Origin: Clostridium felsineum DSM 794
Lineage (GTDB): Bacteria; Bacillota; Clostridia; Clostridiales; Clostridiaceae
DNA: 64,000 nt
NCBI RefSeq assembly: GCF_002006355.2
Contig: NZ_CP096980.1
Coordinates: 2,356,001-2,420,000, forward strand
Direction: 5' to 3'
The position numbers were made by a program, and so were the translations under genes. How positions within the stretch are numbered: the first letter of the stretch is position 1; each line of letters starts with the position of its first letter. The notes below the pieces were generated by a model. The model saw only the letters and a program-made list of their open reading frames with translations, did no database searches and had not been told where the DNA came from. Shown here one piece after another: positions 54,212 through 64,000 of this stretch.

Positions 54212-55123
54212 ATGGAAGTTCTAAATGATAGTTTTAAAATTAAACTTAATTGTAAAACATATGTTACCATAGGAAGTTTTGATGGACTTCATATGGGACA
54301 TTTGAGTTTAATAAATAAGACACTGGCTCTTAGTAAAAATAATGGTTCTATGAGTATGCTTAGTACGTTTAAATCACATCCTTTAAATATAGTAAATAAA
54401 GCTATTGCTCCTAAAATATTAATGAGTAATGAGACTAAAATAGATATATTAAAAAATTTAGGTATGGATATTTTGAATTTTTTTGACTTTAACGAAGATA
54501 TTATGAAAATGATGCCAGAAGATTTTATATTAAATATGATAGAACATTATAATATAAAAGGAATAATAACTGGATTTAATCATAAATTTGGATATAAAAA
54601 TTCAGGTGATATAAACTTACTAAAAAAATTAAGTGAAAAATATAATTTTGAACTTTATGTTTTGCCACCAGTATTTTTTAAAGATGATGTAGTTAGTAGC
54701 ACACGTATAAGAGATTGTATTGCAAATGGAAACATCGAGGATGCAAATAAAATGCTTTTAACTCCTTTTTCTCTTAAAGGAAAGGTTATTTACGGAAAAC
54801 AAATTGGTAGAAAATTAGGTTTTCCTACTGCTAACTTAAATTATGATGATAAATTTGTACTGCCTCAAATAGGAGTATACTATACTGCTGTAGAGTATAA
54901 TAATTCAAAGTATAAGGGAATAACAAATGTTGGAACTAATCCAACAGTAAATGGTAACGCTCTTACTATTGAAACTTATATTTTAGATTTCCATGAAGAC
55001 ATATATGATAAAGAAATCAAATTGAATTTTATAAAAAAAATACGTGATCAAATTAAATTTGGTAGTATAGAGCATTTGAAGCTGCAATTGGAAAAAGATA
55101 AAAAATTTGCATATATGCAATAA
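54212..55123 (+). CDS. ribF: bifunctional riboflavin kinase / FAD synthetase
   Basis: 303 residues. The N-terminal nucleotidyltransferase (VTIGSFDGLHMGHLSLI, VVSSTRIRDCI) makes FAD. The C-terminal riboflavin kinase domain has GRKLGFPTANLNYDDKFVLP and GVYYTAVEYNN, and makes FMN. Last gene before the rpsO promoter. TAGGAGA ribosome site. Confidence 0.95.
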   Translation: MEVLNDSFKIKLNCKTYVTIGSFDGLHMGHLSLINKTLALSKNNGSMSMLSTFKSHPLNIVNKAIAPKILMSNETKIDILKNLGMDILNFFDFNEDIMKMMPEDFILNMIEHYNIKGIITGFNHKFGYKNSGDINLLKKLSEKYNFELYVLPPVFFKDDVVSSTRIRDCIANGNIEDANKMLLTPFSLKGKVIYGKQIGRKLGFPTANLNYDDKFVLPQIGVYYTAVEYNNSKYKGITNVGTNPTVNGNALTIETYILDFHEDIYDKEIKLNFIKKIRDQIKFGSIEHLKLQLEKDKKFAYMQ

Positions 55124-55140
55124 TATTATCTAAATAGTAA

Positions 55141-55253
55141 TTTACATTTATAAAAAGTTTTGATATAATATTATAAGGAACCTTATGCGAAGACTATCGA
55201 GACTCCGACGATACTCTTGGAATAAGGGGATAATAATTTGGAGGTGTTTTACA
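55141..55253 (+). promoter_or_regulatory. rpsO promoter and structured leader (probable S15 autoregulation)
   Basis: TTTACA (55141-55146), 17 bases, TATAAT (55164-55169). In the leader CCTTAT (55181-55186) can pair either with ATAAGG just upstream (55173-55178) or with ATAAGG at 55222-55227. TATCG/CGATA (55195-55199 and 55209-55213) forms an inner hairpin. Alternative structures next to the ribosome site fit S15 feedback control, which is known in Firmicutes. Confidence 0.65.
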
Positions 55254-55517
55254 TTGGATAAAGCTAAAAAACAAGAGTTAATTGCAACATATAGTAGAAA
55301 AGAAGGAGATACAGGTTCTCCTGAAGTTCAAATTGCATTATTAACAGAAAGAATTAATCATTTAAATGAGCATTTAAAAGATCATAAGAAAGATCACCAC
55401 TCAAGAAGAGGTCTTTTAATGATGGTTGGTAAAAGAAGAGGTCTTTTAAACTATCTTGAATCTGTTGATATTGAAAGATATCGTGATATAATAAAAAAAT
55501 TAGGTTTAAGAAAGTAA
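55254..55517 (+). CDS. rpsO: 30S ribosomal protein S15
   Basis: 87 residues from TTG 55254, with GGAGGTG 9 bases upstream. [19 protein letters not shown] and [18 protein letters not shown] are the rRNA-binding signatures. A longer frame from 55185 covers the leader structure and is rejected. A terminator follows. Confidence 0.96.
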   Translation: MDKAKKQELIATYSRKEGDTGSPEVQIALLTERINHLNEHLKDHKKDHHSRRGLLMMVGKRRGLLNYLESVDIERYRDIIKKLGLRK

Positions 55518-55528
55518 GAATCAGAAAA

Positions 55529-55560
55529 AATGGAGCGGTTAATACCGCTCCATTATTTTA
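55529..55560 (+). terminator. rho-independent terminator after rpsO
   Basis: AATGGAGCGGT (55529-55539), loop TAAT, ACCGCTCCATT (55544-55554), then ATTTTA. Confidence 0.9.
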
Positions 55561-55692
55561 GAACACAAATTTAAATATATGAGTTGTTTGATTTTTTATC
55601 AAATACTCAAAATTTTAATTTTGAACTATATACATAAATTAAAAAAAATTTTTTATAATAATAATGTAAATTTATATAGGGAGGTAAATTAT

Positions 55693-57804
55693 ATGTCACA
55701 TGTTTTAGAAACAGATATTGCTGGCAGAAAATTAAAAGTGGAAAGTGGCAAAACTGGTATGCTTTCAAATTGTGCCATGTTTATAAGTTATGGCGATACT
55801 GTTGTAATGGTTAATGTTAATGCCTCAGAAAAACCAAGAGATGGTATCGATTTTTTTCCTTTAAGTATTGAATATGAAGAAAGACAATATTCTGTAGGAA
55901 AAATACCAGGAGGGTTTGTAAAAAGGGAAGGTCGTCCTTCTGAAAAGTCTATTTTACATGCAAGAGCAATAGATAGACCTCTAAGACCATTATTTCCTAA
56001 GGGATATAGAAATGATGTTCAGGTAGTATGTACTGTTATGTCTGTTGAACAGGACAATTTGCCAGAAATACTTGCTATGAATGGAGCATCTTTAGCTTTA
56101 TGCTTATCTGATATTCCATTTACAATTCCTGTTGCTACAGTATCTGTAGGATTAATTGATGGCAATTTTATTTTGAATCCTACATTAGAAGAAAGAACAA
56201 AAAGTTCTCTTGATTTGACTGTTTGTGCAACAAAAGAAAGAGTAATGATGCTAGAGGCAGGAGCAGAAGAAATTCCAGAAGATGTTATGATATCTGCTAT
56301 AAATTTTGGATTTGAGGCTTGTCAAGATATAGTTGCTTTTCAAGAAAAGGCAATGAAGGAGTTTGGTAAACAAAAGGTTACCCCTGAGTTATATCATCCT
56401 AAAGAAGAAATTGAAAAAGATGTTACTGAATTTGCTTTTGATGATATTAAGGAAATTATGTACATAACGGATAGGGATGAGAGAAATTTAAAATTAAAGG
56501 AAATAAAACAAAAAATATCTGATGAATTTGCTGAGAAGTATCCTGATGATGCAGCGGATATAGATGAAATTGTTTATAGACTTCAGAAAAAGGTTGTTAG
56601 AAATATGCTTTTAAAAGAGCGTAGAAGACCGGATGGAAGAAAATTTGATCAGATAAGAAATATAAGTTGTGATGTTGATATATTGCCTAGAACTCATGGA
56701 AGTGGGTTATTTACAAGAGGTTTAACACAAGTTATGACAGTTACAACTCTAGGTCCAATAGGAGATGCTCAAGTAATAGATGGATTAGGAGTAGAAGAAT
56801 CTAAAAGGTATATGCACCACTATAATTTTCCTCCATATTCTACAGGTGAAGTTAAACCACTAAGAGGACCAAATAGAAGAGAGATTGGTCATGGAGCTCT
56901 TGCGGAAAAAGCGTTGGTACCACTTATACCATCTGAAGAGGAATTCCCTTATACAATAAGACTTGTATCAGAGGTTTTGAGTTCTAATGGATCTACTTCA
57001 CAAGCCAGCGTGTGTGGAAGCACTTTAGCATTAATGGATGCGGGTGTACCAATAAAAAGACCAGCTGCTGGTATAGCTATGGGACTTATAACTAGTGAAG
57101 ATCTTTCTGAAGAAGCTGTTATTACTGATATACAAGGTTTAGAAGATTTCTTTGGTGATATGGATTTTAAGGTAGCTGGTACAGAAAAAGGTATAACAGC
57201 AATTCAAGTAGATACTAAAATTCATGGATTATCAAAAACTTGCATAAGAGATGCTATAATTGATGCGAGAAAAGCAAGATTATTCATACTTGAAAAAATG
57301 ACTGCATGCATACCGGAACCTAAAAAAGAATTATCACTATATGCTCCAAGAGCGTATACTATAAATATAGATACAGATAAAATAAGAACTCTCATTGGAA
57401 CTGGTGGAAAAACAATTAATAAAATAATTGAAGAAACTGGTGTTAAAATAGATATCAGAGAAGATGGAACTGTATTTGTTCTATCAAGTGATGCTGATTC
57501 AGCAAATAGAGCTTTAAAAATGATAGATAACCTTACTAAAGATGTTAAGGTAGGAGAAATTTATTTGGGTAAAGTAACTAAGACTACTAACTTTGGAGCA
57601 TTTGTTGAAGTTCTCCCAGGTAAAGAAGGTCTTGTCCATATATCTAAGCTGGATATAGCTAAGGTAAATAAGGTAGAGGACGTAGTTTCTGTAGGTGATG
57701 AAATATTAGTTAAAGTTACTGATATAGATAATCAAGGAAGAGTAAATTTATCAAGAAAAGATGTTTTGAAACAACAAGAAGAAGATAACGCTAAAGAAAA
57801 ATAA
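55693..57804 (+). CDS. pnp: polynucleotide phosphorylase
   Basis: 703 residues. Two RNase PH domains (the second active, with [26 protein letters not shown] and [17 protein letters not shown]), a KH domain ([16 protein letters not shown]) and an S1 domain ([20 protein letters not shown]). Degrades mRNA 3' to 5' with phosphate. GGGAGG (55679-55684) sets ATG 55693. A longer in-frame start at 55579 has no site. Confidence 0.97.
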   Translation: MSHVLETDIAGRKLKVESGKTGMLSNCAMFISYGDTVVMVNVNASEKPRDGIDFFPLSIEYEERQYSVGKIPGGFVKREGRPSEKSILHARAIDRPLRPLFPKGYRNDVQVVCTVMSVEQDNLPEILAMNGASLALCLSDIPFTIPVATVSVGLIDGNFILNPTLEERTKSSLDLTVCATKERVMMLEAGAEEIPEDVMISAINFGFEACQDIVAFQEKAMKEFGKQKVTPELYHPKEEIEKDVTEFAFDDIKEIMYITDRDERNLKLKEIKQKISDEFAEKYPDDAADIDEIVYRLQKKVVRNMLLKERRRPDGRKFDQIRNISCDVDILPRTHGSGLFTRGLTQVMTVTTLGPIGDAQVIDGLGVEESKRYMHHYNFPPYSTGEVKPLRGPNRREIGHGALAEKALVPLIPSEEEFPYTIRLVSEVLSSNGSTSQASVCGSTLALMDAGVPIKRPAAGIAMGLITSEDLSEEAVITDIQGLEDFFGDMDFKVAGTEKGITAIQVDTKIHGLSKTCIRDAIIDARKARLFILEKMTACIPEPKKELSLYAPRAYTINIDTDKIRTLIGTGGKTINKIIEETGVKIDIREDGTVFVLSSDADSANRALKMIDNLTKDVKVGEIYLGKVTKTTNFGAFVEVLPGKEGLVHISKLDIAKVNKVEDVVSVGDEILVKVTDIDNQGRVNLSRKDVLKQQEEDNAKEK

Positions 57805-57818
57805 TCTACCACTAATAG

Positions 57819-57846
57819 AAGGGCTTAATTGCCTTTTTATTTTTAT
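57819..57846 (+). terminator. terminator after pnp
   Basis: AAGGGC and GCCTTT around TTAATT, followed by TTATTTTT. A short stem with one wobble pair. Confidence 0.6.
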
Positions 57847-57927
57847 CATATTTAAAGAAAGGTTATAAATATATGTATCAAAACATAATATTTTAATAAT
57901 ACTTTTTTAAATATGGGGGTGTTTATT

Positions 57928-58203
57928 ATGATCGATAACATTAAATATTACAGCGAAATTGAAAAATATGAGATTATTAATATAAATGATGGTGAAAAAT
58001 ATGCTACTGTTGGCAATAATGATATAATTATTGATGATAGTGGTAAAATGATTTCCTTGATAATTGGAAATAACAATACAGGCTTTTCTTTGTTCAGCAA
58101 ACATGAGTTTTTTGAAGTTGAATGGCAATATATAAAAAAGATAGGTGCCAAAACCATAATTATGGACGTAGACAATTCTGTAATGAAAAAAAATCGTTTA
58201 TAA
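57928..58203 (+). CDS. ylmC: YlmC/YmxH-family PRC-barrel protein
   Basis: 91 residues. KYEIININDGEKYATVGNND and DDSGKMISLIIG followed by VEWQYIKKIGAKTIIMDVD match the small PRC-barrel sporulation-associated proteins (YlmC/YmxH). Role poorly known. GGGGGTG (57915-57921) selects ATG 57928. Located between pnp and an aspartokinase gene, a common order in Clostridia. Confidence 0.85.
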   Translation: MIDNIKYYSEIEKYEIININDGEKYATVGNNDIIIDDSGKMISLIIGNNNTGFSLFSKHEFFEVEWQYIKKIGAKTIIMDVDNSVMKKNRL

Positions 58204-58217
58204 TTTGGAGGAATATT

Positions 58218-59417
58218 ATGAAAATCATAGTACAAAAGTTTGGAGGAACATCTGTATCTACACAAGAAAGAAGAAAACTTGTTGTACAAAAGGTAATGTC
58301 AGCAATAAATGAAGGATATAAACCTATTGTGGTGGTATCTGCAATGGGGAGATCTGGAGAGCCTTATGCTACAGATACTCTATTATCTCTTATTGATAAA
58401 GATTTTAAAGAAACAAATAAGCGTGCTTCTGATTTATTAATGTGCTGTGGTGAAATTATAAGTACAGTAATAATGAGTAACGAACTTAAAAAATCAAAAA
58501 TCGCTGCTGTTCCTGTTACCGGTGGTCAAGCTGGAATAATAACAGATGATAACTATAGTAATGCAGCTGTAAAATATGTAAAACCAGAAAATCTTTTAAA
58601 ACTTTTGTCTGATAATGAAATTCCTGTAGTTGCGGGCTTTCAAGGTAAAAGTGAAAATGGTTTTTTTACCACACTAGGTAGAGGTGGAAGTGATGTAACT
58701 GCATCGCTTATTGGCTGTGCAGTTAAAGCTGAAAAAATAGAAATATATACTGATGTAGACGGTATTATGACCGCGGATCCAAGAATAGTTAAAGATGCAG
58801 CTTTAATAGAAAATATAAGTTATAATGAAGTTTTTGAATTTGCAGAGCAGGGAGCAAAAGTAATTCATCCGAGAGCAGTTGAGGTGGCAATGAATGGTAA
58901 TGTCCCTCTCTTAATTAAAAATACTTTAAGTGATTGCCCAGGGACTTTAATAAATAGAGAAGGAAGTATTTTAAATAAAAGTCTTATTACTGGTATAACC
59001 TCTTTAAGTGGACGAGTTCAAGTTATAACTAAATTTAAAAATGCTAAAATAAAATCATCAGATTTTCTGAATATGTTAGCTTTAAAAAATATAAATATTG
59101 ACTTAATAAATGTATTTCCTAAAGAAAATATATTTACAATTGATAATAAAGACTTAAATAAACTTAACAGTATACTAAGTAAAACTGATCTCAATTATTC
59201 TTTAGAGGATAATTGCAGTAAAATTGCTATCATAGGCAGTAGAATTTGTGGTGTTCCTGGTGTAATGGCAAGAATTTTAAAAGCTATTACTAAAGAAGGT
59301 ATAGAAGTACTTCAAACCGCTGATTCTCACTCAACAATATGGTGTCTTGTAAAATCTGATTTTGAGAGTCAAGTAATAAAGGCTCTTCATCGTGAGTTCA
59401 ATTTAAATAATAAATGA
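58218..59417 (+). CDS. aspartate kinase
   Basis: 399 residues, monofunctional. VQKFGGTSVSTQERR, GRGGSDVTASLIG, and EIYTDVDGIMTADPR are the catalytic signatures. The C-terminal ~140 residues form two ACT domains (GRVQVITKF..., KIAIIGSRICGVPGVMARIL) for amino acid feedback. Makes aspartyl phosphate for lysine, threonine, methionine and, in sporeformers, dipicolinate. It sits next to ylmC and tepA, so it may be the DapG-like isozyme. GGAGGAA ribosome site. Confidence 0.93.
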   Translation: MKIIVQKFGGTSVSTQERRKLVVQKVMSAINEGYKPIVVVSAMGRSGEPYATDTLLSLIDKDFKETNKRASDLLMCCGEIISTVIMSNELKKSKIAAVPVTGGQAGIITDDNYSNAAVKYVKPENLLKLLSDNEIPVVAGFQGKSENGFFTTLGRGGSDVTASLIGCAVKAEKIEIYTDVDGIMTADPRIVKDAALIENISYNEVFEFAEQGAKVIHPRAVEVAMNGNVPLLIKNTLSDCPGTLINREGSILNKSLITGITSLSGRVQVITKFKNAKIKSSDFLNMLALKNINIDLINVFPKENIFTIDNKDLNKLNSILSKTDLNYSLEDNCSKIAIIGSRICGVPGVMARILKAITKEGIEVLQTADSHSTIWCLVKSDFESQVIKALHREFNLNNK

Positions 59418-59434
59418 AGTATACTTTAGTAAAA

Positions 59435-59463
59435 CCTGCACACAATAATTTTAGTGCAGGAGG
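59435..59463 (+). promoter_or_regulatory. hairpin overlapping the tepA ribosome site
   Basis: CCTGCAC (59435-59441) pairs with GTGCAGG (59454-59460), whose last bases are the first of the AGGAGG ribosome site (59458-59463). The stem could limit translation of the next gene or end the aspartokinase message. No T-run follows. Confidence 0.55.
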
Positions 59464-59470
59464 GATTTAA

Positions 59471-60118
59471 ATGAACAACGATGAACAAACTTCAAATAAT
59501 AATGAAAAAGATAAAAAAAATGATGAAATAGAATTTATACAGATCATTGGTCAAGTTGAGGGGCATGGAATACTATCTTCTCAGACAAAAACTACAAAGT
59601 ATGAAGAAATTATTCCTCAACTTATGAATGTAGAATATAACCCAGATATAAAAGGAGTTCTTATAATATTGAATACAATTGGTGGTGATGTGGAGGCAGG
59701 TCTTGCTATAGCTGAAATGATAAGAAGCCTAAGTAAGCCAACAGTATCTCTTGTTATAGGCGGGGGACATTCAATTGGGGTTCCGCTTGCTACAGCATCA
59801 AATTATTCTTTCATATCACCAACAGCAACTATGATAATTCACCCAATAAGAATGAATGGACTTATTATAGGTGTCCCTCAGACTTTTCAATATTTTAATA
59901 AAATGCAGGAAAGAATATCTGAATTTATAATTAGAACTTCAAAAATAAAAAAAGAAAATTTAACAGAACTTATGCTTAAAACAGATGATCTTTTAAATGA
60001 TATGGGGACAATTTTGATAGGAAAACAAGCAGTAAAGTATGGTTTAATAGACAGTGTCGGAGGTATAAAGGAAGCTTTAAATAAACTTAAAGAACTTATA
60101 GATGACAGTACGCCATAG
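59471..60118 (+). CDS. tepA: ClpP-class peptidase TepA-like
   Basis: 215 residues. ClpP/crotonase-like serine peptidase with [22 protein letters not shown], the nucleophile S101 in [11 protein letters not shown], and the histidine in [11 protein letters not shown]. The N-terminus is a charged Asn/Asp/Lys-rich tail instead of a signal peptide, so it is cytoplasmic. Related to B. subtilis YmfB/TepA. Next to ftsK in Clostridia as here. Confidence 0.88.
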   Translation: MNNDEQTSNNNEKDKKNDEIEFIQIIGQVEGHGILSSQTKTTKYEEIIPQLMNVEYNPDIKGVLIILNTIGGDVEAGLAIAEMIRSLSKPTVSLVIGGGHSIGVPLATASNYSFISPTATMIIHPIRMNGLIIGVPQTFQYFNKMQERISEFIIRTSKIKKENLTELMLKTDDLLNDMGTILIGKQAVKYGLIDSVGGIKEALNKLKELIDDSTP

Positions 60119-60135
60119 GTAAATCTTACCTATGG
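60113..60135 (+). terminator. hairpin at the end of tepA
   Basis: CCATAGGTAA (60113-60122) pairs with TTACCTATGG (60126-60135). The stem includes the tepA stop codon. No T-run follows, so it is at best a weak terminator. Confidence 0.45.
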
Positions 60136-60184
60136 TTACTATAAAATTAATAATACAGTACATATTATGTTAGAGGTGATATAT

Positions 60185-62431
60185 TTGCCAAGAAGTAGAA
60201 AAGTAAAGAAAATGAAGCAAAATAAAATAGCTGAAAGTACATTAAATAGTGACATAGCAGGTATATCAATTTTTGCCTTTGGAGCATTTGCAGCTGTAAG
60301 TATGTTTTTTACCGATTTTGCAGGTATTATTGGTAAAGGAATGCAGAAGCTTTTATTCACACTTGTAGGTGTAGGTGCATATATATTTCCTATATTATTG
60401 ATGTTTATGGGTATTTGTTACATATTGAAAAGAGGAAAAATAACTTTTAGTAGACGATTTTATGGAGTTAATGTTGCTATTATAACAACACTAATGTTTA
60501 TACAAATGCAAAAGTTGAATTTGTATTATACTGGCGATTTTTTTGATGGAATAAAAAGAATATATGAATCATCAAATACATTTCATGGTGGAGTAATTTC
60601 ATATACTATTGATGTACCTATATATAAGCTTTTTGGACGAGGATATTTTGTACTATTTATAGCATTATATTTAGTAGCTTTCCTTTTGATTTCCCAAAAA
60701 TCTTTTGGAGAAATAATAAAAACTAATTTCAAAAATAGACCTGTAAAGAAAAACAAGCCTTCTATAGATGAAACAAAAACCATTGAATACGAAGATGAAA
60801 ATAAAGGTACTGAAGAAACTCTAGCAAAAAAAATTAGTGATAAGATTAAGATTGTTGATTTTATGAAAAATGAAGGCAACCTAGATAAAAATGACAAAGG
60901 ACAAGCATCGAATGAAATAGCAGTATTTGATTCATCAGAAAAAAACGAAAATGAAAGCAAAGTAATAAGCGCAGAACTTGAAAGTGCAATTGAAAAGCAT
61001 TCGTTTAATGATGTTGAAATAAAATATGATTATCCACCAATCAGCTTGCTTAACGTAAATGAAACGTCTAAGCTAAAAAAGAGTGATAAAAAAGAGCTTT
61101 TGGCAAGTGCTGAAAAACTTACTGAAACTTTAAACAGTTTTGGTGTAGATGCAAAGGTTGTACAAGTTTCAAAAGGTCCCTCTGTAACAAGATACGAACT
61201 TCAGCCTAGTGCAGGTGTTAAAGTTAGTAAAATAATTAATCTTTCAGATGATATAGCTTTAAATTTAGCAGCCTCAGGTGTCAGAATTGAAGCCCCAATT
61301 CCAGGAAAATCGGCCATTGGTATAGAAGTACCAAACAAGGAATTAACAGCTGTTTTTTTAAGTGAAGTAATACAATCAGAAATTTTTGCAAATTCAAAAT
61401 CCAATTTAGCGTTTGCCCTAGGAAAAGATATAAGTGGAAATTGTGTAGTTACTGATTTGACTAAAATGCCTCATCTACTTATTGCAGGAGCAACGGGATC
61501 TGGTAAAAGTGTATGTATAAACACTCTAATAGTGAGTTTGCTTTATAAATGTGCTCCAACAGATGTTAAGCTTCTTATGGTAGATCCAAAGGTAGTTGAA
61601 TTAAGCGTATACAATGGAATCCCTCATTTACTCATACCAGTTGTAACAAATCCTAAAAAAGCAGCAGGAGCTTTAAATTGGGCAGTAAATGAAATGACTA
61701 AACGTTATAAAATGTTTGCAGATAACAATGTTAGAAATATAGAAGGCTATAATGAACTTTATGCTAAAAACAAAGTTGAAAGTAAACTTCCATGGATAGT
61801 AATAATAATTGATGAGCTAGCGGATCTTATGATGGTTTGTCCTAATGATATTGAAGATTATATAGGAAGATTAGCACAAATGGCGAGAGCTGCTGGTATG
61901 CATCTTGTAATAGCAACTCAAAGACCATCTGTAGATGTTATAACGGGAGTTATCAAAGCTAATATTCCCTCAAGAATTTCTTTTGCTGTATCCAGTCAAA
62001 TAGATTCACGTACCATTCTAGATATGTCTGGTGCAGAAAAACTTCTAGGAAAAGGCGATATGCTTTTTAATCCAGTTGGAGAATCTAAACCAATTAGAAT
62101 ACAAGGCGCATTTATAGATGATGAAGAAGTTGAACGAATTGTAAATTTTATAAAAGTTGAAAATACTGAAACTCAGTATAAGGAAGAAATAATAGAGCAA
62201 ATTAATAGCAATGTGTCCAAATCAGAAGGTGATGAGGATGAACTCTTAGATGAGGCTGTAAAAATAATTGTTGAAGCAAAGCAAGCATCAACATCACTTA
62301 TACAGAGAAAACTTAGAATTGGTTATAATAGAGCTGCAAGGATAATGGAGCAGTTAGAAGAGAAAGGATATATATCCAAAAGAGATGGAAGTAAACCTAG
62401 AAATATTTTAATAACAAAGGATGAATTATAA
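60185..62431 (+). CDS. ftsK: DNA translocase FtsK/SpoIIIE
   Basis: 748 residues. Four N-terminal membrane helices (about 20-165), an acidic/lysine linker, then the motor: alpha/beta domain, Walker A GATGSGKSVCINT, Walker B IVIIIDELADLMM, and the gamma winged-helix domain at the end (ASTSLIQRKLRIGYNRAARI). Pumps chromosomal DNA through the division or sporulation septum. GAGGTGAT (60172-60179) selects TTG 60185. Confidence 0.95.
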   Translation: MPRSRKVKKMKQNKIAESTLNSDIAGISIFAFGAFAAVSMFFTDFAGIIGKGMQKLLFTLVGVGAYIFPILLMFMGICYILKRGKITFSRRFYGVNVAIITTLMFIQMQKLNLYYTGDFFDGIKRIYESSNTFHGGVISYTIDVPIYKLFGRGYFVLFIALYLVAFLLISQKSFGEIIKTNFKNRPVKKNKPSIDETKTIEYEDENKGTEETLAKKISDKIKIVDFMKNEGNLDKNDKGQASNEIAVFDSSEKNENESKVISAELESAIEKHSFNDVEIKYDYPPISLLNVNETSKLKKSDKKELLASAEKLTETLNSFGVDAKVVQVSKGPSVTRYELQPSAGVKVSKIINLSDDIALNLAASGVRIEAPIPGKSAIGIEVPNKELTAVFLSEVIQSEIFANSKSNLAFALGKDISGNCVVTDLTKMPHLLIAGATGSGKSVCINTLIVSLLYKCAPTDVKLLMVDPKVVELSVYNGIPHLLIPVVTNPKKAAGALNWAVNEMTKRYKMFADNNVRNIEGYNELYAKNKVESKLPWIVIIIDELADLMMVCPNDIEDYIGRLAQMARAAGMHLVIATQRPSVDVITGVIKANIPSRISFAVSSQIDSRTILDMSGAEKLLGKGDMLFNPVGESKPIRIQGAFIDDEEVERIVNFIKVENTETQYKEEIIEQINSNVSKSEGDEDELLDEAVKIIVEAKQASTSLIQRKLRIGYNRAARIMEQLEEKGYISKRDGSKPRNILITKDEL

Positions 62432-62524
62432 AATTTACATTAAATAATGTGAAAATCCTTGTTAAATTCTCTTTAAAGTAATAAAATATAATTTGTATTT
62501 AACGTGTCACTAGGAGGAGAAACT

Positions 62525-63862
62525 TTGAATAAATTAAAATTTGGCTTAGTAAGTTTAGGTTGTGATAAAAATAGGGTTGACAGCGAAATTATACTTGGAT
62601 CTATAAATAGAGCTTATGAAATTGTAAATGATCCTAGAGAAGCAGATATAATTCTTGTAAATACTTGTGGTTTTATAGAATCTGCAAAGCAAGAATCTAT
62701 AAATACAATACTTGAAATGAATAAATATAAAGAAAAATATAATTGTAAAATGTTAATTGCAACAGGGTGTTTAACTCAGAGATACGGAAAAGAATTAAAA
62801 GAGTTAGTACCTGAAATTGATGTCATACTTGGAGTAAATGATTATAAAAATTTAGATGATGCTATAGATGACTTTTTTAATTTAGGTAAAAAGGATGTTT
62901 ACTTAAATTATAGTGATAGTTCTATTAACGAAGGAAAAAGAATGAAAACTACTGGCGAGTTTTCATCATATATAAGGATTGCTGAAGGCTGTAATAATTC
63001 TTGTTCATATTGTATAATACCCAAAATACGAGGAAAATATAGAAGTAGGGAATTTGAAAAAATAATTGAAGAAGCAAAAGAATTATCTCAAAATGGAACA
63101 AAAGAATTAATACTTATTGCTCAAGATACTACAAGATATGGTATAGATTTATATGGAAAAAAAAGATTGCATGAATTATTAAATTCACTATCATTAATAG
63201 ACGGCATTGAATGGATAAGAATAATGTATTGTTATCCTGAAGAAATAACAGATGAACTTATAGAAGAAATATCACGCAACCCTAAAGTATGTAATTATAT
63301 AGATATGCCTATTCAGCATATAAGTGATAATATTTTAAAAAATATGTTTAGAAAGACAAGAAAGAAAGAAATATTACATAAAATTGAAGAAATAAGAGAG
63401 AAAATGCCTGATATATCTATAAGAACATCACTTATAGTAGGTTTTCCTGGTGAAACAGAAGAAAATTTTTATGAACTAAAAGACTTTGTGAAAACGGCAC
63501 ATATTAATAATTTGGGTGTTTTTAAATATTCAAGGGAAGAGGATACAAAAGCAGCATTAATGCCAATGCAAATAGATGAAGTAGTTAAGGAAAAAAGAGA
63601 AGACGAAATAATGATTATTCAACAGCAAGTATCTAAAGAATTGAATACTAAAAAGGTTGGTAAAACTTACAAAGTATTAGTTGAAGGTTTTAATGGTGAT
63701 TATTGGTATGGCAGAAATTTTGAGATGGCTCCTGATATAGATGGAAAAGTTTTCTTTAAGTCTCAATCAGACGTTAAAGTTGGAAGCTTTGTTAATATAA
63801 AAATCACAGAAAACCTAGAATATGATTTAATAGGGGTTGTGTATAATGAATTTAGCAAATAA
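62525..63862 (+). CDS. rimO: ribosomal protein S12 methylthiotransferase RimO
   Basis: 445 residues. N-terminal UPF0004 domain with cluster cysteines in LGCDKNR, NTCGFIE and [10 protein letters not shown], radical SAM motif CNNSCSYC, and a C-terminal TRAM domain. ATCG-free organisation [20 protein letters not shown] is typical of RimO. Modifies Asp88 of S12. AGGAGGAG (62511-62518) selects TTG 62525. Overlaps pgsA by 17 bases. Confidence 0.95.
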   Translation: MNKLKFGLVSLGCDKNRVDSEIILGSINRAYEIVNDPREADIILVNTCGFIESAKQESINTILEMNKYKEKYNCKMLIATGCLTQRYGKELKELVPEIDVILGVNDYKNLDDAIDDFFNLGKKDVYLNYSDSSINEGKRMKTTGEFSSYIRIAEGCNNSCSYCIIPKIRGKYRSREFEKIIEEAKELSQNGTKELILIAQDTTRYGIDLYGKKRLHELLNSLSLIDGIEWIRIMYCYPEEITDELIEEISRNPKVCNYIDMPIQHISDNILKNMFRKTRKKEILHKIEEIREKMPDISIRTSLIVGFPGETEENFYELKDFVKTAHINNLGVFKYSREEDTKAALMPMQIDEVVKEKREDEIMIIQQQVSKELNTKKVGKTYKVLVEGFNGDYWYGRNFEMAPDIDGKVFFKSQSDVKVGSFVNIKITENLEYDLIGVVYNEFSK

Positions 63863-64000
63863 ATTAACTTTATTGAGGATTTTTTTAGTTCCTGTGTTTT
63901 TAATATTTATTGTGGTACGTCAAATACCATATGGAAGAAGCATAGCTACAGCTATTTTTATAATTGCTGCAATAACAGATAAATTAGATGGATATATCGC
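63846..64000 (+). CDS. pgsA: CDP-diacylglycerol--glycerol-3-phosphate 3-phosphatidyltransferase (partial)
   Basis: The first 51 codons before the window edge. [20 protein letters not shown] and the first half of the CDP-alcohol phosphotransferase motif, DKLDGYI (DxxDG), are seen. Uses CDP-diacylglycerol from CdsA to start phosphatidylglycerol synthesis. Starts inside rimO, so translation is coupled. Confidence 0.9.
   Translation, partial: MNLANKLTLLRIFLVPVFLIFIVVRQIPYGRSIATAIFIIAAITDKLDGYI

Noticed and set aside
60583..60960. 125-codon minus-strand frame inside ftsK
   Set aside because: Antisense of the Lys/Glu-rich linker, which always reads as Phe/Ser/Leu-rich.

Overview
The window is AT-rich, densely packed DNA that reads as the chromosome of a solvent-forming Clostridium. 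Three things support this. The long syntenic run dprA-topA-codY-rpsB-tsf-pyrH-frr-uppS-cdsA-dxr-rseP-ispG-rimP-nusA-ylxRQ-infB-rbfA-nrnA-truB-ribF-rpsO-pnp-ylmC-aspartokinase-tepA-ftsK-rimO-pgsA is the usual Clostridium order. Start codons and strong AGGAGG-type ribosome sites are typical of clostridia. The adhE-ctfA-ctfB / adc solvent locus encodes proteins very like those I remember from C. acetobutylicum. The species is inferred to be a close relative of C. acetobutylicum. In that species the solvent locus is on the megaplasmid pSOL1, but here it shares a contig with core chromosomal genes.

Layout. 0-3.7 kb is a decayed accessory stretch: broken small genes, a GNAT acetyltransferase, an FMN-binding PNPOx-like protein, a fragmentary membrane protein, a relic of an IS3-family end, and an intact 28-residue membrane peptide. 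3.7-9.5 kb is an NAD salvage operon (nrtR, pncA, pncB, nadD-like, nadE) with palindromic operators over two promoters. 9.5-14.7 kb is the sol operon with a near-perfect sigma-A promoter, convergent with adc across a shared bidirectional terminator. 14.9-16.3 kb carries a DUF1232 and a YitT-type membrane protein. 16.35-17.78 kb is a complete IS3-family element with an A6G frameshift site.

18.0-19.4 kb is a small candidate RiPP cluster: a 41-aa precursor with a Cys-Tyr-Cys core, an internal hairpin, and a radical SAM/SPASM maturase whose N-terminal part lies in another frame. 19.4-22.5 kb (minus strand) has an orphan FtsX-like protein and an exported serine hydrolase. 22.9-23.8 kb is a lone tyrosine recombinase. 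23.8-30.7 kb is a sugar module (split transketolase, FGGY kinase, transaldolase-like aldolase, fucose/arabinose isomerase-like protein, LacI regulator) preceded by a 25-bp perfect inverted repeat over its promoter. 30.8-32.3 kb encodes a polytopic, probably glycosyltransferase-like, membrane protein.

32.7-64.0 kb is the housekeeping backbone: DNA uptake, topoisomerase, CodY, translation factors, isoprenoid and phospholipid precursors, ribosome maturation, RNA decay, FAD synthesis and DNA translocation. Its surprising member is a protein at 41.8-43.2 kb. It joins a catalytically degenerate UvrD-like domain to an apparently intact LexA-type autoprotease.

The candidates I rank highest for novelty are the CYC-core RiPP cluster, the dead-helicase/LexA-protease fusion, the palindrome-controlled pentose module, and the loss of iron-ligand residues in the alcohol dehydrogenase half of AdhE. 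No rRNA, tRNA or CRISPR array was seen.
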